In this document: positions 48,307-57,180 of the stretch, in pieces | Numbering within the stretch: the first letter of the stretch is position 1 | How the letters are laid out: each line of letters begins with the position of its first letter | Assembly (NCBI RefSeq): GCF_014839805.1 | Contig: NC_051119.1 | Coordinates: 1,800,743 to 1,864,742 of the forward strand | Reading direction: 5' to 3' | DNA from: Manduca sexta | Lineage: Eukaryota; Arthropoda; Insecta; Lepidoptera; Sphingidae | Length of the DNA: 64,000 nt | The notes under the pieces: model-generated | What the model was told of the DNA's origin: nothing | What the model saw: only the letters and a program-made list of their open reading frames with translations | The model's database searches: none | Position numbers and translations under genes: made by a program

Positions 48307-48930
48307 GTAATCGTGCCTGATATTACACTCAAAATAAATAAGGTTATTAAAAGCCGCAAAATTATAGATTTTCAATATTTTTTGGATCAAATTAAAACAC
48401 TCAATAACCACAACAGAGCAACAGGTTGTAGTATCGAACATTTACAACTATTGAAAGAGAATGTTTGCTTGCAGTCAACATTTTTAATGAAGTGTAATAT
48501 GTGCAATATGGAATTTAAGCTATTTAAGTGCTAAGAGATATACTGATAGTATGGACGTATATCGTGGAACTGTGAATGGAGCTATGATGACTGAAGTTGG
48601 TAGATCAAATTTAAACGAACAGTTAGCTTCCATAGATTTTCCAATATTAACGCAAAATGTTTACATGAAATGTTACGACGAGTTAGCTAAATGATTGAAA
48701 TTAGCTGCAGAGGACAGGATGCAAGAGGCCGCTAGGGAAGAAACTGATAAAGATGTTGCCTGTGGCGATGTAAAAGACGGTATTCCCATACTTACAGTCA
48801 AAGCTGACTGCTGTTGGTCAAAAAGTACAGAACCAACTATTTTGCTTCGTCGTGTGTCGCAAATATTATGCAAAACTATGGATATAAAACTGGTAAATTG
48901 TTATACATGGATGTACAATCGATCGATTGA
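48307..48930 (+). pseudogene. Decayed Mutator-like transposase fragment
   Basis: The first frame (48307-48533) reads INKVIKSRKIIDFQYFLDQI, then GCSIEHLQLLKEN and KCNMCNMEFKLF, a two-Cys motif. The frame then shifts; from 48551 it reads YRGTVNGAMMTEVG, IDFPILTQNVYMK, a TGA stop at 48692-48694, and AAEDRMQEAAREE, DGIPILTVKADCCWSKS. The GC-x-C-x-x-C part followed by DGIP-x-x-TV-x-W-SK matches my recollection of the Mutator-like transposase domain protein common in moth and aphid genomes. One frame change and one internal stop make it non-functional. Confidence 0.5.
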
Positions 48931-49280
48931 TGATCGATGTCACTGAGAAGCAATACCTATTAAAAAAACTATCCTAAAAATATAACCAACTTCCGAAAAA
49001 AGAAGTCTTTTATTTCTCACTTTAGTTATACACCTAAAAATGACATCTCATTACATACACCTTCTGACTCAAAATATAAATTCCAATATGTAATTTCTAA
49101 TGACTTAATTTAAACTTTCAATACGCTAAATATTAAAAACTGCAGATCTATGGAGTAATTATGTGGTCCATTATAAACATCGTAGGACAGTAATTTTCCT
49201 GATTTATTGTCTAATTACGGAGTTCTGGTGCCTATCTTTCGGCTTCATGATGAGCTCCACTTTACTAAAGGTACTTTTTC

Positions 49281-49318
49281 TAAATGCAAATGCTTAAATT
49301 TTTAAGCATTTGCATTTA
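49281..49318. repeat. Perfect 18+2+18 hairpin with octamer motifs
   Basis: The arm TAAATGCAAATGCTTAAA is followed by TT and its exact inverse. Each arm contains ATGCAAAT, the POU-domain octamer, so two octamers face each other. Confidence 0.9.
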
Positions 49319-51058
49319 AAAGTGAAAATAACAATTTGTAAAATTGCCGTTGAAATTTGTTAAAAATGTTTATTTTTTTTTATAATTACAAAATGATACA
49401 TATAAACTATTTCATTATGAATTCTTATATATTTAATAATAGAATTCTTCATTTATCATAAATTCAAAAATCATAAGTTACATTCCAATTAGATAATTAA
49501 AGCGAAAAGATCAAAATTGGTTGGTCTGACTATAAAGATAGCCGACGCGCTAACTCTACGCACACAGCTACGCAACGGCTCTGTGTGAGTGAATTTTGCG
49601 AAGAATTACCTAAAGTTGACTTCACGCGCGGCACGTAAACGCTCTTAAGTTATACTTGTTCGTATGGGAATATCCATCACACCAATTAGTTTTGGGTACT
49701 TACTAGAATAAATACCTAATAAACTTCTTCAAGTAAAGAGTATATTTCGCCAGCTAGTTGAAAGTTGTTGTTTTTCAACATAACATAACAGATTTACTTT
49801 GTTCTTCATTATCAAACTTTCACACACTTGAAACTATTATAACGAATCATTTCACTCATCTTCTTTATATTTAAATGTTTAAAATATTTAAAAAAACACA
49901 CACACACAAATACTCCACAAACTGTATCATCGGCTTGAACAAACAACTGGTGTTGCCAGTTATAAATCGCAAATTATACAGAATGTATACGAAAGTTTTA
50001 TATAATAATTATATTACACTACCCTCATCCTTAGCGTGACCTGTCAACATTATTCAGTCAAGTGTCAGTTGGTGATAATTCTCTAAAATATTTTATTATA
50101 TAAAAAAAAATTGATTAAAACTCAATTTGATAGGATTTTTGTATGTTTTATTTTTGATTTATTATGGGGAGATTTAGTGTTATGGGCTGTGATCAGTGAT
50201 AACCGTACGAAGAGTAAAAACATAAAATAAAAATATTGTATGTAAGTACTTAATATTTTCTATTCAAATAAAAATAAAAATTTTAATTAGTTGATGGCTT
50301 AAAAATAAATTAATTTGTGAATTTTACAAGCTTGTTTCTTTATTAACATAAATTTCCCACGGAAACATAAGGTTATTATTTCTTATAACCGCATTTTATG
50401 TCGTCAGCCATTTTCAAACTTTTACCCTTCCCCGCTAACCTAAAATATATTATTAATGAAATATTAAACTTTTAAACACAACATTTTAAGAACATTGAGA
50501 TAACACATAAGAACTGAATTACTTATAATATATCTGAAATAATCAGTTTAAAAAAACTCAACGTGTAATTAAACAATTTGCCTGATTGATGCACACATTT
50601 TGGAACAATTGCCTTTTGAAAACCATTCAAATTTGCTTTTAAAAGTGTTATCATATAGATATTGATAAACTACGTAATTTTCACAATAGGCTAGTCTTAT
50701 TTATGGGGCAATAATAATAAATATGTAAAACGTCTTCAGTGGCTAAAGACGAAGCATTATGTTGAGCGAAGGGCCGATCAACCATGGTCCTTCATAGTAG
50801 ATGCCTTTATGTGACTAAAAGCAGCGTGGTACATGGCTGGTGCATTTCTTATGCATCATAATAATATTATGTATTCTATTAAATCTGGATTATTTTGGGA
50901 GTAAGTATTATGTTCTTACGCGATGAAACATCAAGTGACATAAAAGAAAATAAATATCAATATCGTCTTGATAATACTATATTGTTAAAAAAAAAACTTC
51001 AATATATATTTTTTTATTTGTTTGTGTTTATTATTTGCAAACTTATTTATCATAACAA

Positions 51059-51114
51059 CTTTCCCAACTTATGTCAAAAAAGTATGTAATTTTTTTTGGC
51101 ATAAGTTGGGAAAG
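51059..51114. repeat. Long hairpin with T/A-rich loop
   Basis: CTTTCCCAACTTATG, two bases, AAAAA... and ...TTTTTT, then CATAAGTTGGGAAAG. The outer 15 bases pair perfectly. It may be a small inverted-repeat element. Confidence 0.85.
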
Positions 51115-52204
51115 ACTAATTATGTGGTAGCACCAAAAAAAAACAAGCTATGTCTCGTGTGCGGGCAACATCGTGAATTTCTCTATAGGTACTTACTCTA
51201 AAATTCTAGTATTGATTGCCATTGATTGCTATTAAAACGTACTATAGCTATATGTGTGTGGTAGCATTTTATCCTTATTCGATCTATTTAAGTGTGAAAG
51301 TGAAAGAAATACTGAGGCGTAAAGCCTTGTGAAAGCCCACGAGAGAGTGATGGAATATATTGTGTGTGGTGGTGTATGTTTGTTGTGTGTAGGTGCGCTC
51401 GAGGCGAAATGAGAACCGGCGCGGTGCAGCCTCACATATCGCGGGATTTTTTATATTTACCGGACCGACCCATGATTATGGTTATCGTTCTATATTCGGT
51501 TTTATGTAAATAATTTTAGGGCAACCCAGGCTTTTGGACTTCTATGGAAGAACCGCCACTACTTGTGAGGGTATTTGTGACACCTTTGCTATAAAACACT
51601 GAGTGACAGGCCGAGGCAGTAGGTCATTGAAAAATCGTATAAGTCGGTTGGGGGGTGGAATAGTAGTAAATGAATTTCTGCATGTTTTAATTAAAATCAC
51701 TTCTGTTTCTAACAATATAGTCAATACCTACTTCGACTCCCGCGTCTGCTGCTGCGCACATTGATTGATTTTACAATTTGGAAATTGAAAAAAAAATATG
51801 TAGATATTGTAACTTTGATCTTTCGGACGACCAATACTTCAGTCCGCCCCGTGGTTATGAAGGCAGCAAAGTCTTCGGAACATCGCTTTAGGGGAAAATT
51901 AATATAAGTATAAAAAATACAGCGTTAAAATCCGAAAATAGTTTCATTTCGATGTTTAACATTCCCGTACTTAAACATAAGTAATAATTTACTGTTGTTT
52001 TGGTGAAACTTCTATGCGTACTGTTTTTTTCCTAAAATTCTTAGTATGGTACGATTTTTTCTTAGTGTATAGTACGATCCTCTAAAAAACTAGAAAATGC
52101 TTTTATGAAATTCAAACAAAAAGAAAAAGTAAATATAAATTGAGAATATGTACTGTATAAATTTTAATTAAAAATTGTGTCAATAAGAAAAAAAAGTAAT
52201 GCAA

Positions 52205-52535
52205 TGTAAATAAAGCGTGGGTTGTTTCTTCAGTGATCTATTGACACCATGCACCCTACGCTTTTTTAAAACAAAACCATTTCTTGTGCGTTCGGTCTCC
52301 ACACCGAATGCATGCCTATACACAGCTCATGGTTGCCAAATCACATTGAGGCCTATGAGTGCTCGCGAACATCTTTTGACCTCCCCTCCGCTTTTTCTAA
52401 GAGGGTTCCTTTCAGTCCTCCGGAGATCTCTTTGCAACATTCCTCCAGGCCCCTGCAGTCGCTAAGCCGGGGATTTCAGTATCGCATTCGCAGGTTTCCA
52501 CCGGCATAGACTTCAGGGTCCGATACACAAAAAAA
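52205..52535. other. Compositionally distinct block of unknown origin
   Basis: About 330 bases, more GC-rich than its surroundings, with degraded reading frames on both strands (plus: stretch around 52217-52465; minus: a Lys/Arg-rich stretch with stops). It looks like an old transposon tail. I do not recognise it. Confidence 0.35.
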
Positions 52536-52652
52536 AGAATCGACCAACACTACAGAAATATTAGGACTTAAGATATAATTAACAAATGCAATATACTGGC
52601 GCGTAACATGTTTAGGTTGTATAAATTGAAACAACGAGGCATTATGTATGTA

Positions 52653-53957
52653 CTTAGTCTGGCCATAAATACTGTTACACTTAATTATAAAAAAATATTA
52701 CATTTGAATTTCGAATCTGTCATTTTTATACGATTGTTCATTGTGTTTTCTCATTTTGGCGCCAATACATTGTAAAATATTTTGCGATATTAAAATGGTG
52801 TGGGGTGATAAAGAGAACCGAATCGCTGTGATAGCATTACACAAAGTAGGTATGGAGCCAAATGCAATTTTTAAAACTCTCCATACACTTGGTATTAGTA
52901 AAATGTTTGTGTACCGGGCTATTAATAGGTACAATGAGACCTCCTCTGTTTGTGACAGAAAAGATCTGGCCGTCCACGTAGTGTTCGTACGAAAAAGGTG
53001 GTCAAAGCAGTAAGGGAAAGAATTCGAAGAAATCCTGTCCGAAAGCAAAAGATTTTATCTCGGGAAATGAAGATAGCACCTAGAACCATGTCGCGTATTT
53101 TAAAAGATGACTTAGGACTTGCAGCCTATAAGAGACGCACTGGCCATTTCTTAACTGATAATTTAAAGAAGAATAGGGTGGTAAAATCGAAACAACTACT
53201 GAAGCGGTACGCAAAGGGAGGTCACAGAAAAATTTTGTTTACGGATGAGAAAATTTTTACAATTGAGCAACATTTTAACAAACAAAATGACCGTATTTAT
53301 GCTCAAAGCTCTAAGGAAGCTTCCCAATTAGTCGACAGAGTGCAACGTGGACATTATCCGACTTCAGTGATGGTTTGGTGGGGTGTTAGCTATGAAGGAG
53401 TGACTGAGCCATATTTTTGTGAAAAGGTATCAAAACATCGGCACAAGTGTATCAAGATACCATTCTTGAGAAGGTAGTTAAGCCCCTTAACATCACCATG
53501 TTCAATAACCAAGTATGGTCCTTCCAGCAAGACTCGGCGCCGGGTCATAAAGCTCGGTCCACGCAGTCTTGGTTGGAATCGAACGTTTCGGACTTCATCA
53601 GAGCTGAAGACTGGCCGTCGTCTAGTCCCGATCTTAATCCGCTGGATTATGATTTGTGGTCAGTTTTAGAGAGTACAGCTTGCTCTAAACGCCATGATAA
53701 TTTGGAGTCCCTAAAACAATCTATACGATTGGCAGTGAAGAATTTTCCCATGGAAAGAGTGCGTGCTTCTATTGATAACTGGCCTCATCGTTTAAAGGAC
53801 TGTATTGCAGCCAATGGAGACCACTTCGAATAAGCTTTTTATATTTTTAATTGTTTTATATTTATGTATTAAACTGACACACTGTAAAAGTAATAAATGT
53901 TATTTGCAGTTAACAATTTTCTTTTTTCTTTATTACAATATTTATGGCAAGACTAGG
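52653..53957 (+). mobile_element. maT-type mariner transposon (DD37D)
   Basis: A 1305-base element flanked by TA (52651-52652 and 53958-53959). The left end CTTAGTCTGGCCATAAATAC and inverted right end CCTAGTCTTGCCATAAATAT form imperfect terminal repeats. It encodes the transposase at 52795-53833. Length, TA target and gene layout are typical of mariner. Confidence 0.93.
52795..53833 (+). pseudogene. mariner transposase with two frameshifts
   Basis: Starts at ATG 52795 and ends at TAA 53831-53833, about 345 residues if the frame were continuous. An N-terminal helix-turn-helix region precedes a DDE/D domain. Catalytic aspartates lie in TDEK (53244), QQDSAPGH (53531) and NPLDYD (53645). The last two are separated by 37 residues, the maT signature. 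Two single-base deletions break the frame, near 52957-52962 in an A-run and near 53426 in a G-run. No in-frame stop was seen within the three coding segments, so decay is recent. It could only move if a functional copy elsewhere supplies enzyme. Confidence 0.92.
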
Positions 53958-53989
53958 TATATATTACAGTATTATATTTACAGGAGACA

Positions 53990-54500
53990 CAACCGACAAT
54001 CACTGGCGTTATCCACAATCCGCGCCGCGCCGCCGCGACCGCACGGCGCCACTGTGGCGGCGCGGAGTCTCGGCGGCGGGCGGCGAGCGCGGCGCGACAC
54101 CGCGCGGGCGCGAGCCGCGAGCGGTGTCGAGCCCGCGCGGTGTCGACGACACGCTCCATACTTCCACACACCTACATTTTTGTTTATTATAATAATATTA
54201 GTATAATATCGTGTGAGTGGACGGCGCAGTCGCTCAGTGCGCATGCGCAGCGCGTGGGGGACAGCACTCGCAACCACACAGCTTTGTAACATTGGAAAAA
54301 GTAAGGAATGTATGAAACGCGCACGATATCATTGTGTAACTTATCGTTCATTTGCTGTTCGCCCGAGTGTTGCCCCCACACCAGCACGTAAGCGCTGCGT
54401 CGTGTCGCGCAAGGAGCAAGGCGCTATAGTCTATACTCTCACCCCCCCCCCCCTCGTTCCCCCGTCCCGCCGCCGCCATCGCGTGCGGTTATATTGCTAC
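53990..54500. promoter_or_regulatory. GC-rich promoter-like island with NRF-1-type palindrome
   Basis: Starts about 30 bases after the mariner end. It is strongly CG-rich (53995-54155) and carries the palindrome TGCGCATGCGCA at 54238-54249, the perfect binding site known for NRF-1 / Ewg. Open frames here have no family resemblance. Which gene it serves is not shown: the glycosyltransferase at 55589-56722 points toward it (stop end closer), so an unseen + strand gene or 5' exon is possible. Confidence 0.4.
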
Positions 54501-55496
54501 TCGTTATATAATATTATTGCTTAAAGTCGCAGTTCTAGTGGCGGCGAGTGTCCGACACTAGAGATTGATGACCGACACACAACAGCATGTCGCACGTACA
54601 CGACAAAAGCTCAAATCCAACAAACAATGGAGTTGATATGGGAGGAGTGTTGCGCGATACCTCCTCCGATATATTTGCGCATGTGTCGTGCCGAAGCTGT
54701 GTCGTCGGGTGAGGGCCAGCGCGGAAGGATTCGCGCGAGAGAGCAAACGTTGATAACTGAAATCCAACTTTATGCGTCTGAACTGCTCAGTGTTTTCATT
54801 ATCCTAATTTCTGTAGTATAACAGGCAACGGCTATAAGGTTGAGTTTCACTTGCTCTGGCATTATTTTGTCGTCGCCGCTCTGTCCCTCAGCCCGGGGCC
54901 ACCTATCGCCACAGGCTCGCCGCGGCACATTTATAAGAAAAACCTCCACTCACACCGAGTACGAATCAAGCTAGCAAGTTGTAGGTCAAATAAACTAAAA
55001 AAATATTGTTAAAAACATTTATAAAAAAATACATTTGGCTAGTAATGGCCATAAATAGAATAAAATGAAACTTGATATGAACTGCAAATAGACATTATAT
55101 TATAAACAGTGGCAGCACGCGGCCCTCCCATGGGGGCAGTGGACACGCCAACACAATAACTCAATCCCCCTGTATGAACTAATTATAATTTAAATTTGAA
55201 TATTATTTATAATCAATATAGTATATTTAAGAAAACACCGCCGAGAGGTGTTTACTGTTCTGTGACTCGCGCTCGGCGTGAGTGGAAGCGAGCTCAATAC
55301 ACGAGTTGTAAACTTGTACAGTTTTGTACTTGAGTCGAGTCGCGGCTCATCCGCACCGCACTGAACACTCAGCACAGCTTGCACACACACTAACGCCTTT
55401 CACTGCACTACACGCCCTTATTGTTATCGGTCTATAAAGAAATCCTCAAGGTATCGAAAATAATCACAAAGTCGCTAAGCATTAGCGTCCTGGACT
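54501..55496. other. Region between the GC-rich island and the glycosyltransferase
   Basis: Mixed composition with several short frames on both strands, none recognised. May hold 5' UTR exons or simple intergenic DNA. Confidence 0.35.
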
Positions 55497-55502
55497 TTAT
55501 TT
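55497..55502 (-). terminator. Poly(A) signal of the glycosyltransferase
   Basis: Minus-strand AATAAA 87 bases after the stop codon, the normal spacing for a short 3' UTR. Confidence 0.55.
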
Positions 55503-55588
55503 ACTATTGGAGTTTTCTCGGTTGTCTCTCAAAGTGTCGCGCTTGGTGCGAGTCGTGTCGGAGTGTCGCGGAGTGTCGCGGTATACAG

Positions 55589-56722
55589 TTATGTGGCGCA
55601 CTTGGTCTTTCCGTCGAGCAGCTTGCGCCAGAGGTCGAACTGTTCGTGGTAGCGCACCATGTGTATGGCGAGGCCGCGCTGCACGGCGCAGGGGTGGGCG
55701 GCCACCTTCTTGTTGTAGAACTCGGGCGCGTGGCGGCGCGTGAGGCCCAGCTTGGCCGCCAGCACGCCCGTCACGAACACGTCCTCCAGCCGCAGGTAGG
55801 GCTCGGCCGGCGCCGCCGCCAGCAGCGGCCGCACGCAGTCCGCCGTCACCAGGTACGCCGGGCCCGTCGTGAAGTCCGGGAACACCTTGCCCGGGAACTG
55901 CGCCGGCGACACGTAGTACTTGGACTTGGTGGTGCGCTTCGGTAGCGACTTGCGCACCACCTTGCCCCAGATGGTGCGCGTGGCGTTGACGCGCGACGGC
56001 GCCGACGCGAACTCCAGCAGCCGCGGCACGTTGATGAACATGTCGTCGTCGGTCTTGAGAAGGCGCGGCGCCCGCGGGCAGTACGTGTCCACCCACTCCA
56101 GCATCGATAGCGTCTTGAGCGTCAGGTTGGAATAGGAGTCGATGGAGCGGCCCACGATCATGTCGCCGTAGAGCGCGTCCTCCTGCTCGATGGCGGGGCG
56201 CAGCGCGGCGGGCGGAGCTCCGAGCACGAACGCGAGCGCCACGTCGGAGCGCGCCGCGTAGTGTCCCCACGTGAGGCGCACGGCGGCGCGCGCCTCGCGG
56301 TGCGACGGCGCCGACGTCACCAGCACCACCAGGCGCAGCTTCGCGCCCAGCGCCGGGCACAGCTCGGGGTGCGGCCGCTCGTGCCCCGCCACGTACACGT
56401 CGCGCGTCAGCACCGGCCCGCCGCTCGTCGGCTTACGCGTCGTTCGCACCGTGGGCCGCGCCGTGGGACGCGCTGTGGGTCGCGCCGTGGGCCGCGCCGT
56501 GGACTCGGGCGAGGGTGAAGCCGAGGGCGCTTGCGCTGAGGAGGGTGAAGGCGGCTGCGGCGTCGGCGGCGAGGTGCGGTTGGCGACAGGCGCGACGGGG
56601 TGCGTGAGGGCGAGGGGGCGGGGCGGCGCGGGCAGACGCGCGGGGGGCAGGCGCGCGAGCAGGAGCAGCAGTAGCGCGCCGAGCACCGCCGCCGCCGCCA
56701 GGTGCGAGCGCAGCGCGCCCAT
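55589..56722 (-). CDS. Beta-1,3-galactosyltransferase family (GT31) enzyme
   Basis: One uninterrupted exon, 377 residues, very GC-rich. Type II membrane layout: short cytosolic tail, signal anchor about 8-24, Pro/Ser/Thr-rich stem with tandem ARPT units (76-91), then the GT31 catalytic domain. Motifs: REARAAVRLTWG (142-153), FVLG (165-168), E-x-x-x-YGDMIV with LTLKTL (182-205), metal-binding KTDDDMF (DDD 225-227), and EDVFVTG (313-319). N-glycosylation sequons at 48, 199 and 246. It should transfer a sugar (most likely galactose) in beta-1,3 linkage in the Golgi; the acceptor cannot be told. Start at 56722 follows a short upstream ORF in the same exon. Long open frames on the opposite and other frames are GC-driven shadows. 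Confidence 0.92.
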   Translation of the reverse strand: MGALRSHLAAAAVLGALLLLLLARLPPARLPAPPRPLALTHPVAPVANRTSPPTPQPPSPSSAQAPSASPSPESTARPTARPTARPTARPTVRTTRKPTSGGPVLTRDVYVAGHERPHPELCPALGAKLRLVVLVTSAPSHREARAAVRLTWGHYAARSDVALAFVLGAPPAALRPAIEQEDALYGDMIVGRSIDSYSNLTLKTLSMLEWVDTYCPRAPRLLKTDDDMFINVPRLLEFASAPSRVNATRTIWGKVVRKSLPKRTTKSKYYVSPAQFPGKVFPDFTTGPAYLVTADCVRPLLAAAPAEPYLRLEDVFVTGVLAAKLGLTRRHAPEFYNKKVAAHPCAVQRGLAIHMVRYHEQFDLWRKLLDGKTKCAT

Positions 56723-56728
56723 CGCACC

Positions 56729-56743
56729 TCACCCGACAACCAT
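56729..56743 (-). promoter_or_regulatory. Minimal upstream ORF before the glycosyltransferase
   Basis: ATG-GTT-GTC-GGG-TGA (four codons plus stop) ends 6 bases before the main ATG. It begins exactly at the first base after a good acceptor (TTTCCAG), so it would sit at the 5' end of the coding exon if that site is used. It could lower translation of the enzyme. Confidence 0.5.
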
Positions 56744-56818
56744 CTGGAAACACACAGCAACGTCACATCAATACCAATAATAAATGTTGAAAAGATCATT
56801 TTATTTTGTTATCTTAAA

Positions 56819-57180
56819 AAGCGGCGATAGCCTAGTTGGGTGTGGTACAGACTGCCAAGACGAATGTCCGCAGGTTCAAATCCCAAGGGCACACACCTCT
56901 GACTTTTCTAAAAAGTCATGTGTGTATTCTTTGTGAATTTATCGTTCGCTTTAACGGTGAATGAAAACATCGTGAGGAAAGGTTTCCTCACGTGTGCTTC
57001 TTCTTCACTTCTCAGATGTGCAGGTGCACATCTGAGAAGTTCTCTATAGGAATTTCGAAGGTGTGTGAAGTCTACCAATCCGCACTAGGCCAGCGTGGTG
57101 GACTAAGGCCTAATCCCTCTCAGTAGTAGATGAGGCCCGTGCTCAGCAATGGGCAAGTATATAATACAGGGCTGATATTA
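56819..57180 (+). mobile_element. tRNA-headed SINE, copy 2
   Basis: GCGGCGATAGCCTAGTTGGG (A-box), GGTTCAAATCCCAAGGGCAC (B-box), and a body with TTCTCTATAGGAATTTCGAA and GTGTGAAGTCTACCAATCCG, ending near GGGCAAGTATATAATACAGG. Compared with copy 1 it carries an inverted duplication (57007-57040). Confidence 0.85.
57007..57040. repeat. Perfect 16+2+16 palindrome inside a SINE
   Basis: ACTTCTCAGATGTGCA, GG, then its exact inverse. The right half is normal SINE sequence; the left half looks like a templated inverted copy. Confidence 0.9.

Larger units (their letters stand above)
48931..52200. other. Gene-poor AT-rich region
   Basis: Contains two perfect or near-perfect hairpins (49281-49318, 51059-51114), a short CA run near 49890 and a dispersed repeat fragment (51790-51970). 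No coding gene recognised. Confidence 0.5.

Noticed and set aside
52217..52509. Overlapping frames in the block before mariner
   Set aside because: Short, in several frames, with no conserved motif; treated as unknown old repeat.
53953..54821. Several overlapping open frames in the GC-rich block
   Set aside because: Arg/Ala-rich translations on both strands with no family motif; high GC removes stop codons.
55497..56799. Long frames antisense to, or in other frames of, the glycosyltransferase
   Set aside because: Low-complexity Ala/Gly/Arg shadows. Only the minus-strand frame 56722-55589 carries GT31 motifs.
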